64,000 bases of DNA from Firmicutes bacterium UBA4881 (GCA_002399235.1 DHDH01000036.1:3286-67285), one strand, 5' to 3'. Counted from the first letter of the stretch, positions 8,651 to 17,823 are shown. A program made the numbers and translations. Notes: a model not told the origin generated them from the sequence alone.

Positions 8651-10504
8651 ATGAAAAGAGCACAATTAGGGCTCTTTCTGGTGCTAATTGTGGTATTGTC
8701 AGGCTGTCTTAATTTAAGCAAAAAAACCCTTAGTTGGGAGGCAGATTACCAGATTCCTTTAACTGTCAGCCAAACAACAGCAGCAGATATTTTAACAAGT
8801 AACGAGATTCAAAACGATGGCAATAAATTCTTTATTTCCCAGACACAGGCAGGTACAGTTGATTTAGGCTTAGCTGGCTTAACAATTAATGATATTCAAA
8901 AGACTGTTACAGAAAACTTTCCTGTGATTAATTTGGGTAAAGTTGTTGAAGAAAACATTGGTTTCATGATTCCTTTAATGGGTAGCAGTAGTTCTGAGCA
9001 ATTCGTTAAAACAATAAATATAAATGAGTTTGAGGAAGTTATTGTTAAAAGTGGCTTAGTTAGCTTATCTGCAACCAATGGTATATCGAGTACCTCTTCA
9101 ATTAGCTTTACTGCTGCTTTACGGTTTTCTAATGGCGTCACCATGGATTTTACTTATGATGGATTGGCTCCAGGAACAAGCCAAATAGTTAATGTACCTC
9201 TCGACGGAAATCAACTAGGTAATGTTCTTGATGTTGTGATTAAAAACTACCAAGTAAATGGTTCTGGAGTAGCTAATGTTGGTTTAGAAAACTTAAGCGT
9301 AGAGATATCCTCATTAAGTAGTGTTAAAGGGTATGACATCAATATTAACTCTACTGTAGAGGAAACACTTACCTTTGATCAAAGCGAATATAATGTAACT
9401 AAGTTTCAATTAGCTGCTGGTCAACTAGCTATTGGTATTAATCTACCAGGAGGACTTACAGCTACTGTAGATAGTCTTAAAATTGGCAGCCAACAATTAG
9501 ATAAAATAGGCACTAATACTTTTAGTCTAGCTAATCAAGAACTAGATAATAATGCGGTTATGACAGCTAATGTTACAGTTACTAGTGACCCAGCTGTAAA
9601 TATTATCCTTCCTGACCAATTCACAGCGATAGTGGATATTACAGGAATAGATCTAGCATCAGCTACGCTTACCTCACCGGAGATTGCTTTGGGAGATAAT
9701 TATAGTTTTGAACTACCAGTACTAGAACTACAAGAACCATTGAATAAGGTGCGTTTGGATGGTGCAGAGTTAAGTCTTACAATTAATCAGACGATGGGAA
9801 GCTTAGATTATAGCAACTTTAAGTTGTTGGTAGTAAAAAATGATGATTCCAGTTATGAAGTCAAAGTTGCTAGCTTAGAAGTAACACCTTCTGGTGACAA
9901 ACTTACTTTTAATCAAAGTGATGTTAAGATTCTACTTAACGATATAATAGCTGGCAATGTAAGAAGTAGTAAAATCACTGGTTCTCTTAAAGGTGCTGGT
10001 GATATTGTTATTACCACCAATAACTCAATTGGTTACCAAGCAGATATCTTTGTACCCGTAAAATTAGATGGTAACCAATCCATAGCCTACACTCCAACCG
10101 AACAACTAGAAGCTGTTATTTTGGAATCTAAAGCCAAAGAGTTAATCAAAAATGCTGTTGGTAATGTAAAACTAATAGCTGAGGTAGATAACGGTTTACC
10201 AATCGGAACCAATATATCTTTAGATCTTGCCGATGATAGGAATAACCTCATCACTACCTTAACAGGGCAAGTTGTAGCCGCTACAACTGATGGTAATGGG
10301 TTAGCAATAGCTCCTGTAAAGAGTGAAGTTTTTCTAGAACTCAGTAAAACTCATATAGATAGTTTAGTTAACGCTCCATCTTTTCTAATAAAACCGACTA
10401 TTTATATTGAAGTACCTGCAAACGGAGCATTTTTTGCGCCAAGTAACACTATAAAGATCCGGGCGCTTCTCGTTGTTAAGACCCAAGTGAAGGTAGGGGT
10501 GTGA
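8651..10504 (+). CDS. Large unknown surface lipoprotein
   Basis: The 617-aa product begins with a lipoprotein signal ending in the lipobox LSGC (Cys about residue 19). The rest is rich in Asn, Ser, Thr, Val and Ile, with many alternating beta-strand patterns and repeated forms such as YDININSTVEE and LPGGLTATVDSLKIGSQ, so it is probably a multi-domain beta-sandwich protein. I do not recognise a named family. GGAAG precedes the ATG at 8651. It ends 7 nt before a gene for a secreted beta-barrel candidate, so the two probably work together at the outer surface, with the lipoprotein as a periplasmic or surface partner. That role is inferred from context only. Confidence 0.75.
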   Translation: MKRAQLGLFLVLIVVLSGCLNLSKKTLSWEADYQIPLTVSQTTAADILTSNEIQNDGNKFFISQTQAGTVDLGLAGLTINDIQKTVTENFPVINLGKVVEENIGFMIPLMGSSSSEQFVKTININEFEEVIVKSGLVSLSATNGISSTSSISFTAALRFSNGVTMDFTYDGLAPGTSQIVNVPLDGNQLGNVLDVVIKNYQVNGSGVANVGLENLSVEISSLSSVKGYDININSTVEETLTFDQSEYNVTKFQLAAGQLAIGINLPGGLTATVDSLKIGSQQLDKIGTNTFSLANQELDNNAVMTANVTVTSDPAVNIILPDQFTAIVDITGIDLASATLTSPEIALGDNYSFELPVLELQEPLNKVRLDGAELSLTINQTMGSLDYSNFKLLVVKNDDSSYEVKVASLEVTPSGDKLTFNQSDVKILLNDIIAGNVRSSKITGSLKGAGDIVITTNNSIGYQADIFVPVKLDGNQSIAYTPTEQLEAVILESKAKELIKNAVGNVKLIAEVDNGLPIGTNISLDLADDRNNLITTLTGQVVAATTDGNGLAIAPVKSEVFLELSKTHIDSLVNAPSFLIKPTIYIEVPANGAFFAPSNTIKIRALLVVKTQVKVGV

Positions 10505-10511
10505 GAAAGAT

Positions 10512-11744
10512 ATGAAAAGACAATTATGGCTGGTTCTATTGGCCTGTGTTGTTTTGAGTCAGTTAGCTTTAGCAGAGTCTCCTACTAGTATTCCTGTAGA
10601 TAGTCACTTTGTTCTCTCTGCTTTTAATAGTACTACAGGAACTGTTACTGATTCGGGAGTGAAAAGTCTTCACTCGAGTGTTTTAGCTACACGAAAAGGG
10701 ATCTTTGGTATCGATGGAGGCGTGAACCTATCGGCAGGGAACGACACCTTTGGTTCGAGCAATATAAATAGATACTTTACTAATTTAGACGAAAATTTAA
10801 AAAACGAGATTTTAAATTTAATAGGCCCAGATGGGATTAAGCTAACTCCGGTTTTAAACGCCGGTTCACGCTTCCAATTGGGTATTCTAGGGTTTAGTGG
10901 TAGAGTTATTGGCGAAGCTTCAGGTTATTTATCCAGGGATTTTGTCGAATTGCTTCTAAAAGGTAACCAATTAAATCGCACCTATAGCCTTGATCCACAA
11001 CTAAGAGCAGCCTTTATGGGCGATGCCAAAGCTCAAGTAGCTTTTAGAATTCCCTTTTTGTCTAAGTTATTGCCCTTAGAAGATTTAGCTCTAGGTATCG
11101 GCTATCACTACATTCCAGCAGGATTATATATGGTCGCTGATACAGAAATCAATTTTACACCTATTTACACAGAAAACGAGGCTAAAATTGAACGGGAGAT
11201 TACAGGAGATTTATTTATCTCCCAAACCGTAAAAGGTTCAGCTCTGGACTTAGGTCTATTAGTTAGGCCTAATAAGAAACTTTACTTGGCAGCTTCAGTA
11301 GATGGATTAAATGGTGTGGTTAAATGGTCTAACTTTAAACACTATCTAGGCGAAGAATTAAACAATATGCAGACATGGGAAGATATTAATACTAGAGGAA
11401 CCCCTGTAGCAGGAGAAGTAATACAAAAGTTACCACTCACTACTAAACTAGGAGTTCGTTACGATCTATTAAATTGGCTAAGTGTTAATAGCGAACTCAA
11501 ACATACTAAGTTAGAAGATAATAGTGCCTGGTTAAATGTTACAGCAGGGACAGATATGACTCTCCTTTGGGTCTTACCTTTGAAAGCTTCTTTAACGTAT
11601 GATAGTAGATTTAAGCAATTTGGTTATAACCTTGGAACTGGTCTCAAACTGCTTTTCTGGGAAGTTAATTGCGAAGGATATAAGCGTCCTTTTGGCTCTG
11701 GTGACGAGATTGGCGCTGCCATCTCCACAAGTATTAAATTTTAA
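10512..11744 (+). CDS. Secreted beta-barrel protein, outer-membrane candidate
   Basis: The 410-aa protein has a clear signal peptide (1 to about 21, ending ALA). The mature chain has alternating hydrophobic/polar strands, many Gly and aromatic residues, and ends ISTSIKF. A C-terminal Phe after an amphipathic strand is the classical signal read by the BAM complex. The middle segment (LGIGYHYIPAGLYMVADT) and the last strands resemble DUF5723/PorV-like barrels, but this is a fold-level impression. It is translated from the same transcript as the lipoprotein upstream. If correct, the host has an outer membrane. A secreted soluble beta-rich protein is the alternative. Confidence 0.65.
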   Translation: MKRQLWLVLLACVVLSQLALAESPTSIPVDSHFVLSAFNSTTGTVTDSGVKSLHSSVLATRKGIFGIDGGVNLSAGNDTFGSSNINRYFTNLDENLKNEILNLIGPDGIKLTPVLNAGSRFQLGILGFSGRVIGEASGYLSRDFVELLLKGNQLNRTYSLDPQLRAAFMGDAKAQVAFRIPFLSKLLPLEDLALGIGYHYIPAGLYMVADTEINFTPIYTENEAKIEREITGDLFISQTVKGSALDLGLLVRPNKKLYLAASVDGLNGVVKWSNFKHYLGEELNNMQTWEDINTRGTPVAGEVIQKLPLTTKLGVRYDLLNWLSVNSELKHTKLEDNSAWLNVTAGTDMTLLWVLPLKASLTYDSRFKQFGYNLGTGLKLLFWEVNCEGYKRPFGSGDEIGAAISTSIKF

Positions 11745-11751
11745 CATTAGA

Positions 11752-11782
11752 AAGAGATGGGTTTATCCCCATCTCTTCTTTT
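11752..11782 (+). terminator. Rho-independent terminator
   Basis: AAGAGATGGG pairs with CCCATCTCTT over a 6-nt loop, followed by CTTTT. It ends the lipoprotein/barrel unit. Confidence 0.85.
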
Positions 11783-11910
11783 GTCATTTACGACTTAGTT
11801 ATCCAAAGCTGAAAAACAATACTTCTCCAAATAGTCTTAGAAGACTGTACCCAAGATAATAGAGAGACCATACATTTATAGCGAACCCAAGTGGAAGGGA
11901 GGATTAATAA

Positions 11911-12009
11911 ATGCCTGATGTTAAAGGTAATGAGCAAGGCGCTTTTGGTTTATTCTTGATTCTCATTCTTTTGGTGATTGCTACAATGGGTAATGGTTTC
12001 GGTATGTAG
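11911..12009 (+). CDS. YjcZ-like tiny hydrophobic protein
   Basis: A 32-codon frame begins ATG 11911 and ends TAG 12007-12009, preceded by GAAGGGAGG at 8 nt spacing. The product is MPDVKGNEQGAFGLFLILIL followed by LVIATMGNGFGM. The pattern of a short polar head, a G-F-x-L-I-hydrophobic stretch and a Gly-rich end is that of the YjcZ family of small sporulation-associated membrane peptides in Bacilli and Clostridia. It stands alone between terminators, as members of this family often do. Its role in the spore coat or membrane is known only loosely for the family. Confidence 0.65.
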   Translation: MPDVKGNEQGAFGLFLILILLVIATMGNGFGM

Positions 12010-12041
12010 TAACCCATGATTAAATAGATAATAATTATGGT

Positions 12042-12078
12042 AAGAGCAGTTTCTTTTAAGAAACTGCTCTTTAAATGT
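12042..12078 (+). terminator. Rho-independent terminator
   Basis: AAGAGCAGTTTC pairs perfectly with GAAACTGCTCTT (12042-12053 and 12060-12071), followed by a T-rich stretch on the plus strand. It ends the small YjcZ-like gene and may also serve the convergent transporter gene. Confidence 0.8.
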
Positions 12079-12094
12079 TTTTTTATAATCGTAG

Positions 12095-13393
12095 TTAAAT
12101 GTAGAGCCAATTGTAGATCAGGTATAGAGCTAAAGAAGCTCCAAAAATCATGAGAGGTGCTGTTAATAAACCAAAAAAGGAATATTGAAGAGCAGTGATT
12201 TCATAGCCTTTCTTTCGGACAAGATTTAGCCATAACATAGTAGCTAAGGAACCAATAACAGTAAAATTAGGGCCCAAACCTGCTCCCATTATTACACTAT
12301 AAGGTAAAACAGCAAATATTTTTGGCTCAATAAAAGGTTTGACCTTTTGTAAACCGGAAACCATTAGCATGTCCATAGGAACATTATTTACTACATTGGC
12401 ACCAAGAGCTGTACCAAAGGTAACTGTCAAGATTGAGTTAAATAACCCCTTACCCGTAAGATTAGCAATTGCTGTGCTAAAAGAAGTCATTAGACCAGAA
12501 TTTTCTAATCCTTTAACTACTAAGAACATGCCTGTAACAAAAAGCAAAACCGACCAAGATACCTGGGGGAGGATCGTTTTTAAACTAGTTTTATTGGTAT
12601 AGTAGGCTATTAAGCACATATATATAGCTCCTAAAAAAGCAATCACCCACAAAGGTAGGCCAAATGCAGAACCTATAACATAGCCCAGAGTTATAGTTAA
12701 AAGCCCCCAGGTTGCTAATTTAAAATAGCGGGGATTAGCAATTGGTTCTTTGATCAGTAAAGATTGATCAATATAATGAGGAATTCTTTTCCTAAAAAGC
12801 CAGGCAAAGACAAGATAGTTTATCATAGAAGCAACTAAATTTGGAAAAAACATTAAAATGATATAGTCCCAAAATTTAAGCCCCATGCTTTCATAAACGA
12901 GGATATTGGTAAGATTACTTACAGGTAATGATAGTGAAGCAGTGTCAGCTATGAAAGTACAGGTTAAAAGGAATGGTAAAGGATCGAGATTAAGTAAGTG
13001 AGTATACTCCCAGACAATAGGTGTGATAATTAAAGCTGTAGCATCGTTAGAGATGACTGTGGTAACAGCTAGTCCTAAAAGGAACGTGTTAAGAAAAAGT
13101 TTTTTACCATTTCCTTGCGCTTTGTTGGCAGCTAAGCTAGCAAACCAGCGAAAGAAGCCAGCTTCTTCTACGATCAGCGAAATGACCATCATCGAAAATA
13201 ACATGATAAGCAGGTTACCAGTTTGATCTAATATAATCTTGATATCAACAAATCTAATAAACCCAAGCAAAAACATGAGCAAAGCACCAACTAACCCAGC
13301 AGTACCTTCTGTTATTTTAAATGGTCTTAACATCATCAACAAAAAGGTTACTAAAAAAGCTAGTAAGGCAAAAATCGGTGGTGTATTTAACAT
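12095..13393 (-). CDS. ArsB/SLC13-type anion transporter
   Basis: From ATG 13393 (AGGAG about 10 nt upstream) this is a 432-aa membrane protein with about 11-12 predicted helices. The paired hairpin motifs VISNDATALIITPI and GTALGANVVNNVP match the two pseudo-symmetric re-entrant regions of the ion-transporter superfamily that holds ArsB, NhaD and citrate/dicarboxylate carriers. The asparagines in NDA and NNVP are the usual substrate or Na+ contacts. No arsenic regulator or ArsA is nearby, so arsenite export is not supported and an organic anion or Na+ coupled function is possible. An upstream in-frame extension to 13459 has no ribosome binding site. Confidence 0.82.
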   Translation of the reverse strand: MLNTPPIFALLAFLVTFLLMMLRPFKITEGTAGLVGALLMFLLGFIRFVDIKIILDQTGNLLIMLFSMMVISLIVEEAGFFRWFASLAANKAQGNGKKLFLNTFLLGLAVTTVISNDATALIITPIVWEYTHLLNLDPLPFLLTCTFIADTASLSLPVSNLTNILVYESMGLKFWDYIILMFFPNLVASMINYLVFAWLFRKRIPHYIDQSLLIKEPIANPRYFKLATWGLLTITLGYVIGSAFGLPLWVIAFLGAIYMCLIAYYTNKTSLKTILPQVSWSVLLFVTGMFLVVKGLENSGLMTSFSTAIANLTGKGLFNSILTVTFGTALGANVVNNVPMDMLMVSGLQKVKPFIEPKIFAVLPYSVIMGAGLGPNFTVIGSLATMLWLNLVRKKGYEITALQYSFFGLLTAPLMIFGASLALYLIYNWLYI

Positions 13394-13533
13394 TACAGAA
13401 AATCTCCTAGTTAGAAATACTAATATATGTATTTTAAGCTGATTATTCTCAAGTGGCAAGAGATTTAAAAATTTGAATTAATGACAAGGTTTTCATCCAG
13501 TGTGTGAAGAAAAGAAGCGCAGGGGTGATGATC

Positions 13534-15291
13534 TTGTTAAGAGTGTATAAAAACCCATTAGGTAAAACCTTTAGAGATGATTTCTGCTGCAATTATAATG
13601 ATTATGTTTGGCAGGTAATGAGAGAAGCCAATCTTTTTCTCGAAGGTAAAGTTGACATTTTTGGTATCGAGAGTTCTGTAGCTGATTTGCTAGACGATAT
13701 CGATCCTACAACTAAGGAAAAATGGCCTCGCAAACACTACAAAGAGTATTGGTTTCACGCTGGTTCTGCTCCTGGAGATGTTAAATTTACTTGGGAGTAT
13801 ATGAAACATAACTTTCTCATTTCATTGGGCAAAAGCTATGTATTAACCAAGGATGAAAAATATGTTAAAGTAGGGAAAGAGTATATAGAAAAGTGGCTGG
13901 CCAAAACTGATGATTGGATTGGAGTCAGTTGGGTTGGGCATGTGCATATCTGTCAGAGAATGATTAATTGGTTTGCCTGGCTTGATCTGTGTAAAGATAG
14001 CAACTTGTTAGACTCCGATTTCTATATTAAAGTAGATAATTATATTAGTAAACAACAAGCTCTGTTAGAGGAAGAGTATCCTAATCCACGTAATAATCAT
14101 AAATTAGTTTCCTTGACTACTATTGTTCTTTGTCACCTGCATTTTGGCAAATATGATAAAGCAGAACCTTGGCTTAATAAGCTTCAAGAAGTAGTGGATC
14201 AACTTATTTTTCCAGATGGTGGTTTTATAGAGCAGAGTGTGAGTTACCATAGGTTGTGTGTCGAAGCACTCTTGATCTTAGGTATTTCTTTGAAAAACCA
14301 TGGTTATGCTATACCGGAATTTATCCTAAAAGCAGTAGAACGAAGTTTACACTATTTTAACGCGATCGAGACACCTGACGGTAAATTACCAATTATTGGT
14401 GATAATTCGAACGAAATTATGATTGCGCGTCCAACAGATTTTTGGGAGACCGAGTATCTCTACCAGTTAGCAGCTTCTATAGGTGTTAAAGTACGTAGTA
14501 TTACTTCTCCAGATCCCGATGCCTTATTTTATCTTGGCGAGATTCAACTCTTTACACAGTCAAGTAACATAACTAATCAATTTGAATTTCCTAGGACGGG
14601 ACATTATGTTATTAAAGAGTCTAAAGACTATGCATTTTTAAGAGCTGGCGAATTTGGTATGTATATGCCAAACTCTAGAGGAGGTCATCCTCATAGCCAT
14701 TGTGATCAGTTGGGTCTTGTTCTTTATTTAGGAGGCATTGAAGTACTCACAGATCCGGGAACTTATCGCTACAACGAGAGCGATTTTGAGAGATATATCA
14801 TGAAAGATGAGTCTTCTCATAGTACCTTTTCTGTAGACGATACCCATCAAGGTATTTATACTTCGAGTTTTAGCTATGATATGGCTATAGACGGTAGCGG
14901 TCGAATTGAAGATGGGCAGATCATAGGCGAACTAGCATTAGGCGGAGTTGAAGCGACACGTAAAGTTACTCTCAATCAGGGTAATTGTGTTATTGAAGAT
15001 AAATATACAGTTGTAGACGCTAAAGAACATGACTTGAAGCTTTACTTCTGTTTGAATCCTCGTTTTACAGTAGTTAAAAAAGAACCAAACAGAATAATTC
15101 TTCAACACATTGGTAGCTGTAGGTTTTTAGCTTTAGAGCATGATTTAGACTCTTTACCAGTTATTCAGCCAGGTTATGTAAGTAGGGAATACAATCAAGC
15201 TAAGCCTAACCAACATTTGATCTTTACTGTGCCCTTGAAAGAGAACAAGAAAGCAACCTTTCGTTTTCATTATGTGCCAACCAAGAACTAA
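13534..15291 (+). CDS. Heparinase II/III family polysaccharide lyase-like protein
   Basis: The product has an N-terminal alpha/alpha-toroid (about 30-320) and a C-terminal heparinase II/III beta-sandwich (about 340-585). The latter includes GGHPHSHCDQLG and LTDPGTYRYN, with the His residues typical of the metal/catalytic site. AGGGGTGAT at 13521-13529 places the start at TTG 13534; GTG 13504 and ATG 13528 are in frame but worse spaced. No signal peptide is visible at any of these starts. The enzyme would then act in the cytoplasm on imported oligouronides or glycosaminoglycan-like fragments. Related enzymes without lyase activity exist, so substrate is open. Confidence 0.82.
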   Translation: MLRVYKNPLGKTFRDDFCCNYNDYVWQVMREANLFLEGKVDIFGIESSVADLLDDIDPTTKEKWPRKHYKEYWFHAGSAPGDVKFTWEYMKHNFLISLGKSYVLTKDEKYVKVGKEYIEKWLAKTDDWIGVSWVGHVHICQRMINWFAWLDLCKDSNLLDSDFYIKVDNYISKQQALLEEEYPNPRNNHKLVSLTTIVLCHLHFGKYDKAEPWLNKLQEVVDQLIFPDGGFIEQSVSYHRLCVEALLILGISLKNHGYAIPEFILKAVERSLHYFNAIETPDGKLPIIGDNSNEIMIARPTDFWETEYLYQLAASIGVKVRSITSPDPDALFYLGEIQLFTQSSNITNQFEFPRTGHYVIKESKDYAFLRAGEFGMYMPNSRGGHPHSHCDQLGLVLYLGGIEVLTDPGTYRYNESDFERYIMKDESSHSTFSVDDTHQGIYTSSFSYDMAIDGSGRIEDGQIIGELALGGVEATRKVTLNQGNCVIEDKYTVVDAKEHDLKLYFCLNPRFTVVKKEPNRIILQHIGSCRFLALEHDLDSLPVIQPGYVSREYNQAKPNQHLIFTVPLKENKKATFRFHYVPTKN

Positions 15292-15370
15292 TTGTGAGGC
15301 AGTTAGTTCGTTACGTAATATAAGATTAGGTTAAAAGTGGTAGCTCATTTAAACAGAATTAGCTATGGTA

Positions 15371-15424
15371 AAAATAGAAGGAATCCCTCAGTGTTTAGAC
15401 ACTGAAGGATTCCTTCTATTTTAG
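15371..15424. terminator. Bidirectional terminator
   Basis: A 16-bp arm, one C-A mismatch and a further 7 bp (AAAATAGAAGGAATCC...GGATTCCTTCTATTTT) make a 52-nt hairpin with A-tract and T-tract on either side. It lies between convergent genes ending at 15291 and 15467. Confidence 0.9.
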
Positions 15425-15466
15425 AATATCCAATATAGATTTCAATTATAAAGTAAGGAAAGTACC

Positions 15467-16522
15467 TTACTCGAGAGGCCTTTTAATGGAGATCTCTTTA
15501 CAGAATATCCATTCAGCTTTTGCAGTAATTACCATCTTAACATAACGACCTTTAGCTGGTTCTGTTAAATTAACAACTGCCCATTCTGTTACTTCTGGTG
15601 TTTCAGGTTTTTCTGGGAAAGATTTTTCCACAGGGGAAGTCCAGGTAGTTTTGTCTTCAGAGACAGAGACACTTATTTTGACAGGGAAGTCTATTCCATA
15701 TGATGTTTGGACGAAATAGCCAGATACTTCATTAATAAAATTAGATTTTTCTAGATCAACGATATAAACGACATCTTTACTGGCAGCTGGGTTTACATTT
15801 TTAAGTCCCAGCCAAGATTTATCATTCCAAGCTGATATTTCATAGTTACCGTCAGTAAGTATTGTGTTTTGGTTATCAACGCTACTAGAGTGTACTTCGC
15901 CAATCAATTCGTATTTTTTACCTTTTGCTAGTTCTGGATTACCATCATAATCAAGCTTAATTATTTGTTCAACTTTTGCGCTGGTTAAAGTTACTTCGAT
16001 TGGGTCAGATTCTAAAAGACCTTTTTTACCAATTAAGGTGAAAGTCCCTAATTTTGCATAAAAGCCTTTTTTCCCCGTTGCGCCTAAGGTAATGGAAGTC
16101 TCTTGTTCCCCGGATTTAACACGAACTATACCATCAATTGGTTTACCTGAAACCTCTTCAACTAAAGAAACATCGATTTTACCAATATTCTTTACTTGGA
16201 TAACTTTTTCAGCGGTATTTTTGGCGTCAACAGTCACTTTTTCGGAGATGGGCATTTCAGTTCCATCATATAGAGCTATAACACCTTCTAAAGTATATTG
16301 ATCTTCATTAAGATTATTAAAAGTGACTTTACCTTCTACATTAGTTACTCCTTCGTATGTTTTACTACTGTTTTTTAAAGTTAATTTAAGGCTAGATATT
16401 GGCGAACCATCTTCTAGGGCCAATTTTACAACTAAAGGACTACCTTTTTTGCCAAATAAACACCCTGATGCTAGCAAAGCAACTAAGACAAATAGTACTA
16501 AAAACTTTGTTTTCCCCTGCAT
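15467..16522 (-). CDS. Lipoprotein with Ig/regulatory-like domains and C-terminal discoidin domain
   Basis: A lipoprotein signal ends in LASGC (Cys21). Residues about 30-110 resemble a carboxypeptidase-regulatory / Ig-like domain (VEGKVTFNNLNEDQYTLEG), a second similar segment follows, and about 200-351 form an F5/8 type C (discoidin) domain. Its key stretches YGIDFPVKISVSVS, GRYVKMVI and AEWIFCKEIS match the discoidin domain of the divergent gene at 17112, so the two are paralogous there. The family binds sugars or surface glycans. ATG 16522 follows AAGGGGG. It is probably exposed on the membrane or cell surface. Confidence 0.8.
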   Translation of the reverse strand: MQGKTKFLVLFVLVALLASGCLFGKKGSPLVVKLALEDGSPISSLKLTLKNSSKTYEGVTNVEGKVTFNNLNEDQYTLEGVIALYDGTEMPISEKVTVDAKNTAEKVIQVKNIGKIDVSLVEEVSGKPIDGIVRVKSGEQETSITLGATGKKGFYAKLGTFTLIGKKGLLESDPIEVTLTSAKVEQIIKLDYDGNPELAKGKKYELIGEVHSSSVDNQNTILTDGNYEISAWNDKSWLGLKNVNPAASKDVVYIVDLEKSNFINEVSGYFVQTSYGIDFPVKISVSVSEDKTTWTSPVEKSFPEKPETPEVTEWAVVNLTEPAKGRYVKMVITAKAEWIFCKEISIKRPLE

Positions 16523-16617
16523 TTTGGATCCCCCTTAATTATTTTTTGAATGAGCATACATAATATTAACTGTTTGTTTCGTTGGTTGAATGATTGTACT
16601 ATAACAATAAGCCATCA

Positions 16618-17060
16618 TAGTTATATAACAAGTGCTCAATAATAATATTTGTTATTCGTGATCTAATTCCTGCTTTTATAAAGTAATAATTTAAAGTTTC
16701 TTGCCAATTTAATCAATGAAAAGTATTAAAGTTATATCTCTGGCATAATAGGGATAAAAAGCCAAAGTAATAGGACAAAGACGATAAAGGTTCTAATATA
16801 GCATACGCAATTTAATTAAGAAAAGCATCATAAATTAAGAGGGTTTTTTACTGCGTTATATAACTATATAAAAGAACATAATAAGGGGGAGAGAAGGTAA
16901 TCCATTATTAGAAGCTTAGTTAAACTTAACTAAAGCTACTATATAACTAAAACTTGTATATGCTGAAGAAGGTTATTATATAAATCCCAATAGTCTTTTT
17001 GTGGTATATTGGATAAATTACTATTTGGCAAGGTGTAAAAGAAAAGTTTATAGTTATATA
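16618..17060. repeat. Four copies of the 10-mer TAGTTATATA
   Basis: Exact copies occur at 16618-16627 (+), 16857-16866 (-), 16938-16947 region (-, as TATATAACTA) and 17051-17060 (+). The spacing is irregular. For this base composition well under one copy would be expected in 589 bp, so it may be a protein-binding site; this is inference. Confidence 0.45.
16954..16982 (+). promoter_or_regulatory. Possible sigma-70 type promoter of the discoidin gene
   Basis: TTGTAT (16954-16959), a 17-bp spacer and TATATA (16977-16982) would give a leader of about 120 nt before 17112. The elements are imperfect and the region is AT-rich. Confidence 0.3.
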
Positions 17061-17111
17061 GCGGTGTTGTTTATGGGGTTAATTAATTATTTGAAAAGGG
17101 GAGACAGATAA

Positions 17112-17735
17112 ATGGAAAAAACATTAATTGTTGTTGTTTTGATTGCTGCGTTAATTGCTGTACCATTATTTATGACTAAAACTAAAAAAGTTGATACTAG
17201 AACCAGTGAAGTTAAAGTTGAAGCAGCTTTGGATCAGGCTAAGGCTGAGAGCGAAGTTAAGACAACTAAACCTGGTGTTGAATTAGCAAAGGGTAAAAAG
17301 TATGAAGTGCTAAACATTGAAAGGCATGGGCAAGCATCAGATCCCAAGGGTACTATACTTACAGATGGTGTTGGTGGAAGTAATAATTGGCAAGATGCTT
17401 CTATCTGGTTAGGTGGTAAAGTAGAGGGCTCTGGCGAAATAAGTTATATTATTGATCTTGGTGCAAGTGAAGATATTGGTGAAGTAAGTGCTCAATTTCA
17501 CCAAACATTATACAACATTGATTTCCCAACTAAGATAGCTGTATCAGTTTCCGACGACAAAAAAAGCTGGTATAAAGCAGTGGTTCTAGATATTCCTGAA
17601 AAAGAACCTACCATAACCGATTGGGTAAAGGTTACGGTAAATGCTAAAGGACGCTATGTAAAGGTTAGTGTAACACCTAAAGCAGAATGGGTTTGGTGTA
17701 GTGAAATTTCGGTAAAAAGTCCCAATGCCAAGTAA
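17112..17735 (+). CDS. Membrane-anchored or secreted discoidin-domain protein
   Basis: The 207-aa protein starts with a hydrophobic segment (about 3-20) that may be an uncleaved anchor, then a charged linker rich in Lys, Glu and Thr (about 20-55), then one F5/8 type C domain (about 55-207). The domain contains YNIDFPTKIAVSVS, GRYVKVSV and AEWVWCSEISVK and is a clear paralogue of the C-terminal domain encoded divergently at 15467-16522. AAGGGGAGA precedes the ATG. The likely job is binding a glycan at the cell surface; there is no catalytic domain. Confidence 0.8.
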   Translation: MEKTLIVVVLIAALIAVPLFMTKTKKVDTRTSEVKVEAALDQAKAESEVKTTKPGVELAKGKKYEVLNIERHGQASDPKGTILTDGVGGSNNWQDASIWLGGKVEGSGEISYIIDLGASEDIGEVSAQFHQTLYNIDFPTKIAVSVSDDKKSWYKAVVLDIPEKEPTITDWVKVTVNAKGRYVKVSVTPKAEWVWCSEISVKSPNAK

Positions 17736-17787
17736 GAATTGAGAACATTATCTAGCTATTAGAGCATAACCAAATAGATACTAATAA

Positions 17788-17823
17788 AAAGGTTGTCCTT
17801 AGAAATAAGGGCAACCTTTATTA
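17788..17823 (+). terminator. Rho-independent terminator
   Basis: AAAGGTTGTCCTTA pairs with TAAGGGCAACCTTT (one G-U) around a GAAA loop, followed by ATT-rich sequence. Confidence 0.8.

Larger units (their letters stand above)
16523..17111. promoter_or_regulatory. Divergent AT-rich intergenic region between two discoidin genes
   Basis: This 589-bp region holds no gene I can support. It drives two divergent genes whose products share a discoidin domain. It carries four copies of a 10-bp element, listed separately, and a plausible promoter for the rightward gene. Confidence 0.5.

Noticed and set aside
11599..11859. Plus-strand frame of 86 codons overlapping the barrel gene end
   Set aside because: It runs through the terminator hairpin and has random-looking composition.
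11904..12110. Minus-strand open frame of 68 codons opposite the YjcZ-like gene
   Set aside because: It overlaps a terminator and a better supported plus-strand gene, has no ribosome site and no recognisable sequence.
16523..17111. Search for a riboswitch or small RNA between the discoidin genes
   Set aside because: No conserved riboswitch core or strong terminator was seen; only AT-rich sequence and the 10-mer.
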